Below, in pieces: positions 15,547 through 24,887 of a stretch of DNA of 43,166 nt. The notes under the pieces are model-generated. The model did not search any database, was not told the DNA's origin, and saw only the letters and a program-made list of their open reading frames with translations. A program made the translations under genes and the position numbers. This stretch comes from Bacillus sp. ZZV12-4809 (lineage in GTDB: Bacteria > Bacillota > Bacilli > Bacillales > Cytobacillaceae), in contig NZ_VCRN01000036.1 in the NCBI RefSeq assembly GCF_009849585.1, positions 1 to 43,166 of the forward strand. Direction: 5' to 3'. Numbering within the stretch: the first letter of the stretch is position 1; every line of letters starts with the position of its first letter.

Positions 15547-17724
15547 TTAGCTATATTTTAGAGTTGACGGTTTATTAGTTATGGCTGGCCAAACAATTTT
15601 GAGGTTGTCGCCAGGCGCTACTGGTTCATGAAAAGAAGTTTTTTCTCCATTTTTCAAAAGTATAAAGCCGCCCGAAGAGGAAGCAGGCATATCAATATTA
15701 ACATGGCTGAATATATCCTGAAAAATAAAGGGAGTTCTTGGCTTTTCCAGGATTGCAATGGCATCACCAGCAGATATCACATCATCTTCGTTGAGGACAA
15801 TTCCTTCTCTCTGGAATTCGAGTATTCCTCTGGACAGCTCTATTTTCTTGCCGTTAAAAATGACCGGAATGCTTTCCTGAAGTGCCAGCTGCTTAATACG
15901 TGCTAATTCCTTTACAGTCAGAGTGCTTCCTTTTTCAATTTGAAGACTGTCACCATCATCGACTATGCTGTGACAATTCACCTCAAGCCCGTTTTTAAAT
16001 AGCTTTCCGGAATGGCGCGGGAGAAAAGTATCTTTCTTGTTAATGCTGATTCGAAAAGGCTTTAGTTCGTTTAATAGATTTTCCAGATCTAAATATTTTA
16101 AGATGTCTTCAGCTGTTTCGGGAACCCTGCACTCTATTTTATCCCGATCAGCAAGAATCTGCTCAAGCGTGGCGGCTTTTTCATTACAGGTAAGAGCAGG
16201 ATGAATTGTGTATTGCTTTCCGTTAATAGTGATTGATTTTTCAGGAACTTCGTCAATTAAATCCTTTACGCAAACTTCAGCAGGCAATCCGTCACGCCCT
16301 TTTGAAACTGTTAAGATATCCCCAGATTTGATTTCTTCATCCAAAGCGCTTGGAAAGCTGTTGCGTGTGATGACTGGGGCTTCTCCATGGCTTCCCGGGA
16401 TTGTAATGTTTTGCCCATTTAAATTGATAATCATGGCAAGCCCGGGCTTCCCATAAAGCTTATTCATTTTTATTCCTGCTGCCAGCAGACCATCCCCGAC
16501 TGTCAGGTCTTTAACCTCAAACAGCCGGACAGGCTGTTCGTTGACGTAAACAGTGCAATACTGGACCGGAGCTTTTTTAGCGGCAATTGCGATTCCTATT
16601 GGAGTGACTAATTCAGGGCCTTGATTTGTATAATCCGGTAAATTTAGTCCGCTGATTGCATCAATTCCCCTAATGGCAACTCTATTTGCGGGAAGCCCCA
16701 GTCTGTTTGCTATTCTTTCAGGGAGTCCAGGTGTTAAGCTCCCGCCGCCTGCCAGCATGACAGCTTTTGGCGGCCTGTTATTAAGCCGCAATATTTCGCC
16801 GCAGATGGAATTTGTCAAGCGTTCAAGCGCTCGAGAAATTTTTTCAATTGTTTCTTCTTTACTGATTTCTGATTGGAAGCCTAGAATATCTGTGACAGTA
16901 ATCGTATTGGATTGATGCAAGTCTCTTTTTGCCTTTTCGGCTAGAGGGAAATCCAGAAGAAGCTGGTCACTGATGGCTTCGGTGATTTCGTCGCCTGCTA
17001 CAGGAACCATTCCAAATGCAGTAACTGTGCCCAAATCTGTTATGGCAATATCAGATGTTCCGGCACCGATATCAACAAGCGCCACATTAAGCCTTCTCAT
17101 TGAAGGAGGGATAAGGACATTAATAGCTGCAATTGGCTCCAGTGTTAAGGCTTCCATTTCCAGGCCAGCCCTTTGAAGAGCTGAGATGAGCGACTCCACT
17201 ACAACCTTGGGCAGGAAGGTAGCAATGATTTCAACTGATGCTTCATCCCCTTGCTGATCAATCAGGCTGCCGATTTCTTCACCATCAAGACGATAGTATA
17301 AAACCGAATATCCAACACAATAGTAATAAAAGCTTTTTTCAGCTGCCTGCTTTTCTGCAGCGATTGCCTGTGCCTGCTGAACAGCACTTAATTCAAGGTG
17401 AAGAATATCCTGTTTTTGCATCATCGGTTTGCCTTTAATGCTGACCGATATTTCAGATCTTTCCGTTTTTAAAGCCCTGCCTGCCGCTGCTACACAAACT
17501 TTTTTTAATGGGCCATGTTTCACTTCAAGTTCATCCCTGATTTCTGCTATAATCTTTGAAACAGCCGGAACATCATGAATCTGGCCGTCGAGCATGGCCC
17601 TCTCTGCATGTTCCCTAATCACGATGTCTTTCACATGGTATTGGCCGCCGTCTTCTTCCAGAATAATTCCGACCACCGTGCGAGTGCCTATATCCAGTGC
17701 AAACAGCTTTTTTTGTCCATCCAA
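15547..17724 (-). CDS. Large FtsA-like actin-fold ATPase with repeated C-terminal extension
   Basis: This is a 725-residue protein, far longer than canonical FtsA (about 440). Residues 1-385 carry the actin/FtsA fold: phosphate-1 ALDIGTRTVVG at 9-19, phosphate-2 ALVDIGAGTSDIAI at 215-228 and adenosine motif MLAGGGSLTPGLPE at 323-336. The remaining 340 residues form an extension with at least four similar units ending in a hydrophobic-x-x-GD-x-hydrophobic turn, with Gly-Asp at 468-469, 591-592, 653-654 and 705-706; they look like small beta-grasp or SLBB-like domains. The usual FtsA C-terminal amphipathic membrane helix is not evident. The start is TTG at 17724, seven bases after AAGGTG. It is convergent with ytxJ and divergent from aroA, a spot where B. 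subtilis has no such gene. The role is unknown; a second FtsA/PilM-like scaffold is plausible. Confidence 0.8.
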   Translation of the reverse strand: MDGQKKLFALDIGTRTVVGIILEEDGGQYHVKDIVIREHAERAMLDGQIHDVPAVSKIIAEIRDELEVKHGPLKKVCVAAAGRALKTERSEISVSIKGKPMMQKQDILHLELSAVQQAQAIAAEKQAAEKSFYYYCVGYSVLYYRLDGEEIGSLIDQQGDEASVEIIATFLPKVVVESLISALQRAGLEMEALTLEPIAAINVLIPPSMRRLNVALVDIGAGTSDIAITDLGTVTAFGMVPVAGDEITEAISDQLLLDFPLAEKAKRDLHQSNTITVTDILGFQSEISKEETIEKISRALERLTNSICGEILRLNNRPPKAVMLAGGGSLTPGLPERIANRLGLPANRVAIRGIDAISGLNLPDYTNQGPELVTPIGIAIAAKKAPVQYCTVYVNEQPVRLFEVKDLTVGDGLLAAGIKMNKLYGKPGLAMIINLNGQNITIPGSHGEAPVITRNSFPSALDEEIKSGDILTVSKGRDGLPAEVCVKDLIDEVPEKSITINGKQYTIHPALTCNEKAATLEQILADRDKIECRVPETAEDILKYLDLENLLNELKPFRISINKKDTFLPRHSGKLFKNGLEVNCHSIVDDGDSLQIEKGSTLTVKELARIKQLALQESIPVIFNGKKIELSRGILEFQREGIVLNEDDVISAGDAIAILEKPRTPFIFQDIFSHVNIDMPASSSGGFILLKNGEKTSFHEPVAPGDNLKIVWPAITNKPSTLKYS

Positions 17725-17821
17725 AGCAATACACCTTCTTTTTAATTGTCATAGAAATGCTTAATTTAGCCTTAAAATCGCTTTATTACTTAAAAGCGTT
17801 TAATTAATAAAGAAATTTTTC

Positions 17822-17850
17822 GTGACATGTCTGAATAATTCATATATAAT
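17822..17850 (+). promoter_or_regulatory. SigA promoter of aroA
   Basis: GTGACA (17822-17827) and TATAAT (17845-17850) are separated by exactly 17 bp. The leader from about 17857 to 17990 shows no clear attenuator. Upstream, 17777-17803 contains an inverted repeat CGCTTT/AAAGCG. Confidence 0.75.
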
Positions 17851-17990
17851 AACCCTAATTATAAAAAATGTATCACATATCAAGAGGCCGTAAAAGAGAA
17901 AGATGGAAATGTTTAACGGTGTATGCATCCTGAACATAAATCCTGAAACCATCACGGCTAAATCTCAGAATCGAAAGGAAGGGACAGGAA

Positions 17991-19067
17991 ATGAGCAATA
18001 ATGAGCTAGATAAACTTCGTAATCGAGTGGATGAGCTGAATCTTCAGCTTTTATCTTTAATCAACGAAAGAGCAGAACTTGTTCAAGAAATCGGCAGAGT
18101 AAAGGAAACACAAGGGGTTTATCGTTATGATCCTGTCCGGGAACGCAAAATGCTGGATTTGATAAAAGAGCATAATGACGGTCCTTTTGAAAATTCAACA
18201 ATTGAGCATATGTTCAAGGAAATTTTTAAAGCAGGTCTTGAACTTCAAAAAGATGATCATAGAAAAGCACTTCTTGTTTCACGCAAAAAGAAGCCTGAAA
18301 ACACAATTGTGGACTTAAAAGGTGAAAAAGTAGGAGATGGCAATCCTCATCTTATTTTTGGCCCATGTGCAGTTGAATCGTATGAGCAGGTAGCAACTGT
18401 TGCAGAAGCTGTAAAAGCAAAAGGGCTTAAGCTTCTTCGCGGAGGAGCATATAAGCCAAGAACATCGCCATATGATTTCCAGGGTCTTGGCCTTGAAGGC
18501 CTGAAAATTTTAAAAAGAGTGGCAGATGAATATGATCTGGCCGTTATTTCTGAAATTGTAAGCCCTAATGATATTGAAACAGCCGTAGATTATATTGATG
18601 TTATTCAAATCGGTGCAAGAAACATGCAAAACTTCGAGCTATTAAAAGCTGCGGGTGCTGTAAATAAGCCAGTTCTATTAAAGCGTGGAATTGCAGCTAC
18701 AATTGAAGAATTCATTAATGCTGCGGAATACATCATGTCCCAGGGGAACGGACAGATCATCCTATGTGAGCGCGGAATCCGCACCTATGAGCGGGCAACA
18801 CGAAATACACTTGATATTTCTGCAGTTCCAATCCTTAAGCAGGAAACACATTTGCCTGTACTTGTTGACGTTACACACTCAACAGGCCGCAGAGACTTGC
18901 TCCTTCCGGCAGCAAAAGCAGCCTTGGCAATCGGTGCAGATGGCGTAATGGCTGAAGTTCATCCTGACCCTGCTGTTGCCCTTTCAGATTCGGCACAGCA
19001 GATGGACTTACATCAATTTGACCATTTTATGTCCGAACTTCAATCTTCAGCATTGTTGAGAGTGTGA
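17991..19067 (+). CDS. aroA: Bifunctional chorismate mutase / DAHP synthase
   Basis: This is a 358-residue fusion. Residues 1-90 or so are an AroQ-type chorismate mutase ([28 protein letters not shown].. pattern, with the active-site Arg in LRNRVD and the RVKE segment). Residues of about 110-350 are a type I-beta DAHP synthase ([56 protein letters not shown]). DAHP synthase condenses PEP and erythrose-4-phosphate, the first step of aromatic amino acid synthesis; in Bacillus the mutase domain also gives feedback control by chorismate/prephenate. The ATG at 17991 follows AAGGAAGGGA. It has its own SigA promoter and a terminator at 19234-19266, and lies upstream of ccpA as in B. subtilis. Confidence 0.97.
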   Translation: MSNNELDKLRNRVDELNLQLLSLINERAELVQEIGRVKETQGVYRYDPVRERKMLDLIKEHNDGPFENSTIEHMFKEIFKAGLELQKDDHRKALLVSRKKKPENTIVDLKGEKVGDGNPHLIFGPCAVESYEQVATVAEAVKAKGLKLLRGGAYKPRTSPYDFQGLGLEGLKILKRVADEYDLAVISEIVSPNDIETAVDYIDVIQIGARNMQNFELLKAAGAVNKPVLLKRGIAATIEEFINAAEYIMSQGNGQIILCERGIRTYERATRNTLDISAVPILKQETHLPVLVDVTHSTGRRDLLLPAAKAALAIGADGVMAEVHPDPAVALSDSAQQMDLHQFDHFMSELQSSALLRV

Positions 19068-19077
19068 CCTTGGGAAG

Positions 19078-19195
19078 AAGAGCCGTTCGCGAGAGCAGAT
19101 CCTTCGGGAGTGGCTCTAATCCGGCTGATAAGAGCCGTTCGCTGGAGCAGATCTGTCAGGAGTGGTTCTAATCCAGTCGATGAGAGCTGTTCACG
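19078..19195. repeat. 52-bp tandem repeat, about 2.3 units
   Basis: Units start at 19078, 19130 and 19182 (period 52). Each begins with a variant of AAGAGCCGTTCGC, and the first two contain GGAGTGG(C/T)TCTAATCC. In unit 1, AGAGCC pairs with GGCTCT 38 bases on, so each full unit can form a hairpin. It lies between the aroA stop and its terminator. No coding capacity is seen. Confidence 0.8.
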
Positions 19196-19233
19196 TATTC
19201 TGATTCAGCACAAAGGAACTATTCAAAATATGG

Positions 19234-19266
19234 AGAGCCTTCTGCTAATAGCAGAGGGCTCTTTTT
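19234..19266 (+). terminator. Terminator of aroA
   Basis: A 12-bp stem with one mismatch (19234-19245 with 19251-19262, core TCTGC/GCAGA) and a 5-nt loop is followed by TTTTC. Confidence 0.8.
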
Positions 19267-19367
19267 CGCTTGTAAAGTGAAATATTAAGTTTTTTTCAGA
19301 AATATAAGCCTTGACATTGCGGCAATTCCTGGACTGTCGTATGATTAGATACATAATTGTTCATGTG

Positions 19368-19405
19368 TAACTACTCACAAAATAGGATAAAAAATGAGTA
19401 GGTTA
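19368..19405. other. Inverted repeat upstream of ccpA
   Basis: TAACTACTCA (19368-19377) is mirrored by TGAGTAGGTTA (19395-19405), ten paired bases with one bulge and a 17-nt A-rich gap, 65 nt ahead of ccpA. It has no T tract, so it is not a terminator; it could be an operator or leader hairpin. No convincing promoter hexamers were found for ccpA in 19267-19469. Confidence 0.35.
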
Positions 19406-19469
19406 TGTCGTGTTGCTGTAAAATATAAAGTAATAAATGTGATCGCTAATTAAAGAAGGAGTGTCAGTA

Positions 19470-20468
19470 ATGAATGTAACAATATATGATGTGGCAAGAG
19501 AAGCGAATGTATCAATGGCAACGGTTTCTCGTGTAGTAAATGGCAACCCGAATGTTAAACCCGCAACCAGAAAAAAGGTAATGGAAGTAATTGACCGGCT
19601 TGGATACCGCCCCAACGCAGTTGCGAGAGGGCTGGCAAGCAAAAAAACGACTACAGTCGGTGTGATTATTCCAGATATTTCAAGCACCTTTTTTGCAGAG
19701 TTGGCAAGGGGTATAGAAGATATTGCGACAATGTATAAATACAATATCATTCTCAGCAACTCCGATCAGAATATCGAAAAGGAGCTGCACTTGCTTAATA
19801 CTATGCTCGGGAAACAGGTGGATGGAATAGTCTTTATGGGCGGCAACATTACGTCCGAGCTTGTTGAGGAGTTTGAAAAGTCTCCAGTTCCAATCGTACT
19901 TGCCGGCTCTATTGAAGAAACAGGCAAAATTCCATCAGTCAATATTAATTATGAACAGGCAGCATTTGATGTCACAAAGTCATTTATTGAAAAAGGCCAT
20001 AAAGATGTAGCTCTTGTGGTAGGACCCCTCCGCGAGCCGATTAATCAGGATAAGAAGCTTGCAGGCTATAAGCGTGCGCTGGAAGAAGCTGAAGTATCGT
20101 TCCGCGATGAATTGGTGGTTGAAGGAGATTATACGTACGATTCAGGCATAGAAGCCTTTGAAAAACTGCTTGAGGCTGATCCTCGCCCAACTGCTATTTT
20201 TGCAGGGTCTGATGAGATGGCTTTGGGAATCGTCCATGGGGCCGAGGATAAAGGCTATGATGTCCCGAAAGACTTTGAGATCATCAGTTCAGACAATACG
20301 AGATTGACTTTAATGGTCCGTCCTCAGCTGACATCAGTTGTACAGCCATTGTATGATATAGGTGCAGTTGCTATGAGATTGCTTACAAAACTTATGAATA
20401 AAGAATCAGTCGACGAGCAAATTGTTGTACTCCCTCATCGAATTGAAGAACGAAGCTCAACAAAATAA
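19470..20468 (+). CDS. ccpA: Catabolite control protein A
   Basis: This is a 332-residue LacI-family master regulator of carbon catabolite control. With HPr-Ser46-P it binds cre sites to repress or activate carbon genes. The N-terminal helix-turn-helix [20 protein letters not shown] (residues 3-22) and hinge ([10 protein letters not shown]) are followed by a periplasmic-binding-like core. The ATG at 19470 is eight bases after AAGGAG; an in-frame GTG at 19461 overlaps that site and is rejected. It is followed by a terminator with a modest T tract and then motPS, the same order as in B. subtilis, where ccpA and motPS can be cotranscribed. A plausible target cre lies 4.3 kb away at 24787-24800. 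Confidence 0.97.
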   Translation: MNVTIYDVAREANVSMATVSRVVNGNPNVKPATRKKVMEVIDRLGYRPNAVARGLASKKTTTVGVIIPDISSTFFAELARGIEDIATMYKYNIILSNSDQNIEKELHLLNTMLGKQVDGIVFMGGNITSELVEEFEKSPVPIVLAGSIEETGKIPSVNINYEQAAFDVTKSFIEKGHKDVALVVGPLREPINQDKKLAGYKRALEEAEVSFRDELVVEGDYTYDSGIEAFEKLLEADPRPTAIFAGSDEMALGIVHGAEDKGYDVPKDFEIISSDNTRLTLMVRPQLTSVVQPLYDIGAVAMRLLTKLMNKESVDEQIVVLPHRIEERSSTK

Positions 20469-20495
20469 GATATCTGCCGATATAAGTAGAAAGTA

Positions 20496-20527
20496 AAACG
20501 CCTTAATCATAAAGGCGTTTCTTTCTG
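20496..20527 (+). terminator. Terminator after ccpA
   Basis: A 9-bp perfect stem (20496-20504 with 20512-20520, AAACGCCTT/AAGGCGTTT) is followed by CTTTCTG. The T tract is weak, so readthrough into motPS is likely. Confidence 0.65.
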
Positions 20528-20580
20528 TCAATTTTTATACTAAAACGTTTAGATAATGCAGTGGATCAGGGAGAGAGAGT

Positions 20581-21399
20581 ATGAGAAAGTTCGATATGTT
20601 AACACCTGCAGGGTTAATGGTGGGCCTGGCTATGCTTATTTTTGGGATTATGTGGAATGGAGGAACAGATGGGTTTTTATCATTTGTTGATCCTTCTTCT
20701 ATCCTTATTGTTTTAGGCGGATTAATAGCCGGGCTGCTTGTTAGTTTTCCTTTAAAAGATATCAGGCATATGGCTGCCGTTTTTAAGCAGGTTTTTACTA
20801 GTGAAGAACAAAGCGTAGGAGAGCTGATTGGCATTTTTGTCAAACTCTCTGATCGTGCACGGCGTGAAGGGCTTTTGTCGCTTGAGGCTGAAGTCGAGAA
20901 AGTCGAAGATTCTTTCATTCGCAAAGGCATTTATCTGGCGGTGGACGGTATAGAGCCAGATGTGATTACGGACATAATGAATGCGGAAATAATGGCGATG
21001 GAAGAGAGGCACAGGAAGGGCAGGAGCATTTTTGAAAGAGCGGGTGAGTATGCACCGGCATGGGGAATGATCGGAACCCTGATCGGTCTGGTTCTGATGC
21101 TGAAAAACTTAAATGATCCCTCCACTCTAGGGCCCAACATGGCCATTGCCCTCTTAACTACATTATATGGCTCGCTGCTCGCTAATCTTGTGTTTCTCCC
21201 GATGGCAGCAAAGCTGGCTTTAAAGACAGAGAAGGAAGTATTTCTGAAGGAGATTATTATTGAAGGGGTCATCGGTGTTCAATCCGGGCAAAATCCAAAA
21301 ATTCTGGAGGAGAAGCTGAGCGCTTTTTTATCCTCTAAGGAGCGGAGAGAGCTTGAGAGGGCAGTAAACGCAGGGGAGGCGCTGGATCATGAGGCGTAG
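20581..21399 (+). CDS. motP: Flagellar stator protein MotP
   Basis: This is a 272-residue MotA/PomA-type inner-membrane stator subunit with four membrane segments (about 9-27, 34-56, 153-175, 188-208). The cytoplasmic loop between helices 2 and 3 carries charged residues that contact the rotor ([15 protein letters not shown]). The conserved proline before helix 3 ([15 protein letters not shown]) is present. MotP pairs with MotS to form a sodium-driven stator. The ATG at 20581 follows GGGAGAG. The end overlaps the motS start by 11 bases, so the pair is translationally coupled. Confidence 0.93.
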   Translation: MRKFDMLTPAGLMVGLAMLIFGIMWNGGTDGFLSFVDPSSILIVLGGLIAGLLVSFPLKDIRHMAAVFKQVFTSEEQSVGELIGIFVKLSDRARREGLLSLEAEVEKVEDSFIRKGIYLAVDGIEPDVITDIMNAEIMAMEERHRKGRSIFERAGEYAPAWGMIGTLIGLVLMLKNLNDPSTLGPNMAIALLTTLYGSLLANLVFLPMAAKLALKTEKEVFLKEIIIEGVIGVQSGQNPKILEEKLSAFLSSKERRELERAVNAGEALDHEA

Positions 21400-22123
21400 G
21401 CGAAGATCTCCTGAGCCTCCCAAAGGTGCCCCAAGCTGGATGGTGACTTTCTCGGATCTCGTCACATTAATATTGGTTTTCTTTATCCTGCTATTTTCAA
21501 TGTCACAGATTGATTTAATGAAATTTCAGGCGATATCTGACTCCTTCCGGGACAGACAGGTTCTTGATTTCCAGCCGTCCATCGTTCCGGCGGAGAATCA
21601 GGGAGAAATGGAAGAAAAAACGGAAAAGGAGGAAGACAGCGGGCAATCAGATTCACTTGATAAGCTCCAGGTGGAAATTCAGTCGTTTCTTGATGAGAAT
21701 GGATTAGAAAAAGTCATAGTGGCAAACAGGACAGAGCGTGGTGTCGTTCTCGTTCTGCAGGAACAGGTTTTATTCGAATCCGGAGATGCCAGTCTGATAG
21801 ACAGCTCATACCCTTTCCTTGATAAAGTAGGAACCTTGTTGGCAAACATGCCCAACCCGGTTAAGGTGGAGGGACATACTGATGACCGGCCTATTACTAC
21901 ATACAGGTATCCATCCAATTGGGAGTTATCTGCTGCCAGGGCGAGTACAGTAATCAGATATTTAACAGAAGGACATAAACTTGACATCCACCGATTTATG
22001 GCTGTCGGCTATGGAGAAACCCGTCCTATCGTTCCTAATTCCGGACCGGAGAATTGGGAGAAAAACAGACGTGTTGAAATCATTATTTCAGATCCGAAAT
22101 TTAATGAAGAGAATAACAAATAA
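21389..22123 (+). CDS. motS: Flagellar stator protein MotS
   Basis: This is a 244-residue MotB/OmpA-type stator subunit. A short basic N-terminus leads into one membrane helix (about 18-39) with the ion-binding aspartate at residue 23 (FSDLVTL). A valine seven residues later (V30) is the position reported to favour sodium over protons in MotS proteins. An acidic linker (about 62-90) precedes the peptidoglycan-binding OmpA domain (about 110-238; [31 protein letters not shown]). The ATG lies inside the end of motP. A terminator follows at once. Confidence 0.93.
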   Translation: MRRRRRSPEPPKGAPSWMVTFSDLVTLILVFFILLFSMSQIDLMKFQAISDSFRDRQVLDFQPSIVPAENQGEMEEKTEKEEDSGQSDSLDKLQVEIQSFLDENGLEKVIVANRTERGVVLVLQEQVLFESGDASLIDSSYPFLDKVGTLLANMPNPVKVEGHTDDRPITTYRYPSNWELSAARASTVIRYLTEGHKLDIHRFMAVGYGETRPIVPNSGPENWEKNRRVEIIISDPKFNEENNK

Positions 22124-22155
22124 ACAGGTCTGGCAAATGCCGGACCTGTTTATTT
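22122..22155. terminator. Terminator between motS and acuC
   Basis: A 13-bp stem (22123-22135 with 22140-22152, core AGGTCTGGC/GCCGGACCT with one G-U) and loop AAAT overlaps the motS stop codon and is followed by ATTTG. It may also limit the convergent acuC transcript. Confidence 0.7.
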
Positions 22156-22188
22156 GCATATGAAGAAATGTATCTGGCAAATATTTTC

Positions 22189-23361
22189 CTAGAAAGACTC
22201 TGTCATTGTCTTGTGCCGAATGGGATAAAGCACCTTGTCCACCGTACGGGCATTTTTTTCAGTTATTTCACTTTTACGGGGAATTGGCTTATATAAATCA
22301 GCCGGATCATCCCATTCAGTTGGAAGAGGAACGGGTGCGTGTTCTTTCCACTTGTTTATCCATTGTTCCGGTATATTGCCGTAACAATTAGAGTTTTCGG
22401 TCATTTCAAGCCAAATCATGGCCCATGCCCGGGGAACAACTCTCCAAATATCATAACCGCCACCGCCGACTGCAATCCATTTACCGCCACAGTATTCATG
22501 GGCAATTTCATGGGCCAGTTTCGGAATTTCCCTGTAGATCTTTATAGTAGATGATAAATGGGTAAGAGGGTCAAGATAATGTGCATCAGCACCATTTTGG
22601 GTCAGAATTACATCAGGCTTGAAAAATTCTGCAATCTCCCGGAAAGCTGTGCGGTATGCATGAAGCCAGGAATCATCTTCAGTAAATGCATCCACGGGAA
22701 TATTGAAAGAGAATCCATATCCTTTGCCTTGCCCCCGTTCATTAACATTTCCGGTGCCGGGAAAAAGATATCGGCCGGTTTCATGAATTGATAAGGTGCA
22801 TACATCCGGATCATCATAAAATGACCATTGGACACCATCACCATGATGAGCATCTGTATCCACATACAGTATTCGTGCTTTATACTTCTCCTGCATGTAC
22901 TTTATGGCTACTGAGCTATCATTGTAAATGCAAAATCCGGAGGCTTTTCCCCGAAAACCGTGGTGAAGGCCTCCGCCAAGATGCAGTGCGTGCTTAGCAC
23001 GTCCGTTCATAACAGCATCAACGGCTGTCAGAGTGCCTCCTACTAAAAGGGAGCTTGCCTCGTGCATATTGGGAAAAATAGGTGTGTCCTCTGTTCCGAG
23101 CCCATAGTTTTCACCGATATCCTCCGGAAGCTGTCCCCGGCCGGCAAGCTTGACCGCATTTACATAATTAGGATCATGAATCAGGTGAAGCTCTTCATCC
23201 GCAGCCTGCCGAGGCGGGATAATATGGCAGTCATCAATAGCATCGATATTTTTAAGCAAATCGAGTGTCAGCTTCAGCCTTATCTGATTAAAAGGATGAT
23301 TTTTGCTGAATTTGTAGTTCAACAGGTCTTCCGAATAAACAAATACTGAATCATGTGTCAT
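22189..23361 (-). CDS. acuC: AcuC, histone-deacetylase-family protein deacetylase
   Basis: This is a 390-residue zinc hydrolase of the class I histone deacetylase/AcuC family. In Bacillus it removes acetyl groups from acetyl-CoA synthetase (AcsA), restoring activity. The active-site GGGLHHGF (paired His), the zinc ligands in [11 protein letters not shown] (Asp and His) and a later [11 protein letters not shown] (Asp), and the catalytic-pocket GGGGYD are all present. The start is the ATG at 23361, which overlaps the acuB stop (ATGA), so translation is coupled. An upstream in-frame start at 23388 would lie inside acuB. It is the last gene of acuABC. Confidence 0.95.
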   Translation of the reverse strand: MTHDSVFVYSEDLLNYKFSKNHPFNQIRLKLTLDLLKNIDAIDDCHIIPPRQAADEELHLIHDPNYVNAVKLAGRGQLPEDIGENYGLGTEDTPIFPNMHEASSLLVGGTLTAVDAVMNGRAKHALHLGGGLHHGFRGKASGFCIYNDSSVAIKYMQEKYKARILYVDTDAHHGDGVQWSFYDDPDVCTLSIHETGRYLFPGTGNVNERGQGKGYGFSFNIPVDAFTEDDSWLHAYRTAFREIAEFFKPDVILTQNGADAHYLDPLTHLSSTIKIYREIPKLAHEIAHEYCGGKWIAVGGGGYDIWRVVPRAWAMIWLEMTENSNCYGNIPEQWINKWKEHAPVPLPTEWDDPADLYKPIPRKSEITEKNARTVDKVLYPIRHKTMTESF

Positions 23362-24005
23362 AGTGAAATCCCCGGCATATTTGGCCACAATACATGATGG
23401 CCTGCTTTTTTCAAATCTTCAACTACAAGCGTGGGGTTCATTGTCTGTACCCTTATAACCAGTATTTTGAATTTATCATCCTTTTTGTCTGGGTATACAA
23501 GGACACTCTGGATATTTGCTTTCCTTTTGCAGATGACTTCAGCGATTTCAAACAGCATGCCCGCCTTGTTAGGCACCTTTACTTCAATCTGCGAGCCTGG
23601 CTGATGAGCTCCCGTCAATTGAACTAATGTATGAAGCAAATCTGTTTCTGTGACAATCCCAACCAGTTTATTATCGTTTAAAATGGGCAGGCAGCCAATG
23701 CGCTGTTCATAAAAAACCGCAGCAATTTCTTCAGCAAAATCAAGAGGATGACCTGTAATGATTTCTGTCTTCATAATCATTTTCAGCGGCCTTTGCAGAT
23801 CTTCCTTAAATAGTTCTGTATGAAAAATAGAAGGTGTGGCATCACGAATATCTCTATCTGTTACAAGTCCCTGCAATCTGCCATCTTTATCTGTTATCGG
23901 CAAATGACGGATTCTTTTTTCGCTCATAATTCTTATGGCATCGGCAATAGTGTCTTCTTCTGACAAGGCCGTGATATCGGTTTTCATAATTTCTTCTACA
24001 ATCAC
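23358..24005 (-). CDS. acuB: AcuB, tandem CBS plus ACT-like domain protein
   Basis: This is a 215-residue cytosolic protein with two CBS motifs (about 2-60 and 74-135), which usually bind adenosine nucleotides, followed by an ACT-like domain (about 139-210; [18 protein letters not shown]). It is the middle gene of acuABC; its exact role in acetate/acetoin metabolism is not settled, though nucleotide sensing is plausible. The start is GTG at 24005, eight bases after GGAGG. An upstream in-frame ATG at 24041 would place the ribosome site inside the gene and is rejected. It overlaps acuC by four bases. A 90-nt gap separates it from acuA. Confidence 0.9.
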   Translation of the reverse strand: MIVEEIMKTDITALSEEDTIADAIRIMSEKRIRHLPITDKDGRLQGLVTDRDIRDATPSIFHTELFKEDLQRPLKMIMKTEIITGHPLDFAEEIAAVFYEQRIGCLPILNDNKLVGIVTETDLLHTLVQLTGAHQPGSQIEVKVPNKAGMLFEIAEVICKRKANIQSVLVYPDKKDDKFKILVIRVQTMNPTLVVEDLKKAGHHVLWPNMPGISL

Positions 24006-24095
24006 TTTAAATGCCTCCTTATAAAATATATGGAGAAACATTCATGCCGTAATAAATAGTCATGCATGAACTATGTATTTTGTTTTTATTAAGAT

Positions 24096-24728
24096 TTAAT
24101 ACATAAAACGATTCATAAAGCGAAGGCGGTCAAATTGCTGAACAGAATCCTGGTCCACTCTTTTTCCAATGCGGGCCATTAGGCAATTTGCAGGGTGAGA
24201 ACTGATTTCCGGGTCATCTGTGGCATACCATTCAAGACCGCCGGCATTCATCATCTTTTCCATGATTTTTCGATATTCCCATACATTCAGGCCAGTTCCT
24301 TTTAAATCCCAATGCCAATAATATTCAGTTGTTATAACAATATAATCCTCCATTGCATCGTCCATCATAGAAACCTTCAGCAGGTTCTTGCCTGTTCCCG
24401 AACCCCGGAAAGCTGGAATTACTTCTATCGCACCCAATTCAATTAAATTATTCATTTTACCCTCCGACCAGCGTTCAAGAGGATCGGGATACAAGTAAGT
24501 AACATAGCCGACAATGGTATGTCTGTCACGGGCGACTATAATTCTGCCCTCAGGCAATCCCGCAATCTCTACAAGTGCTTTATGCTGCTGAGCCGGCGGC
24601 CTGAAAGCCACAAGATCTTTATGAAACTCATAATCTGCCAATTTTTCAGGTGCAATTGGCCCCTCAATGATTAAATTTCCATTGGCTGTTTTTAATTCCT
24701 TTGCATTATACGTTTTTTTATGTTCCAT
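24096..24728 (-). CDS. acuA: AcuA, GNAT protein acetyltransferase acting on AcsA
   Basis: This is a 210-residue GNAT-family acetyltransferase. In B. subtilis AcuA acetylates a C-terminal lysine of acetyl-CoA synthetase and switches it off; here acsA is divergent and adjacent. The acetyl-CoA-binding motif A is visible as IEVIPAFRGSGTGKNLL at about 118-134. The ATG at 24728 follows GGGTGGTG at five to six bases; an upstream in-frame start at 24773 falls in the promoter -10. Length and start (MEHKKTY) agree with B. subtilis AcuA. First gene of acuABC. Confidence 0.95.
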   Translation of the reverse strand: MEHKKTYNAKELKTANGNLIIEGPIAPEKLADYEFHKDLVAFRPPAQQHKALVEIAGLPEGRIIVARDRHTIVGYVTYLYPDPLERWSEGKMNNLIELGAIEVIPAFRGSGTGKNLLKVSMMDDAMEDYIVITTEYYWHWDLKGTGLNVWEYRKIMEKMMNAGGLEWYATDDPEISSHPANCLMARIGKRVDQDSVQQFDRLRFMNRFMY

Positions 24729-24764
24729 GAATTCACCACCCGGTAGCATGTTCAATGTACCTCT

Positions 24765-24770
24765 ATTATA
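24765..24770 (-). promoter_or_regulatory. -10 element of the acuABC promoter
   Basis: Minus-strand TATAAT at 24765-24770, 37 nt ahead of the acuA start. Its -35 region (about 24788-24793) is poor and is covered by the cre site. Confidence 0.6.
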
Positions 24771-24786
24771 CATAAAAACGAGGATG

Positions 24787-24800
24787 ATAAAGCGCTTTCA
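24787..24800. promoter_or_regulatory. cre site for CcpA in the acuABC promoter
   Basis: ATAAAGCGCTTTCA matches the cre consensus TGWAARCGYTWWCA at 12 of 14 positions and contains the perfect palindrome AAAGCGCTTT. It overlaps the -35 region of the acuABC promoter, where CcpA binding would repress. It lies about 90-110 bp upstream of the acsA promoter, where an effect is less certain. Confidence 0.75.
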
Positions 24801-24887
24801 CATAATTTTCTGTGTAATTAAAATAAGTTTGTGACAATTTTCGAGTTTGTTCACAATTGTATTTTTACTTTATCAAAATTTTAAAAA

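Noticed and set aside
19078..19195. CRISPR array
   Set aside because: Units are contiguous 52-bp tandem copies without unique spacers and there are no cas genes.
24859..24880. Full CodY box near acsA
   Set aside because: Only an AATTTTC half-site is found in the upstream region; the other half does not match.
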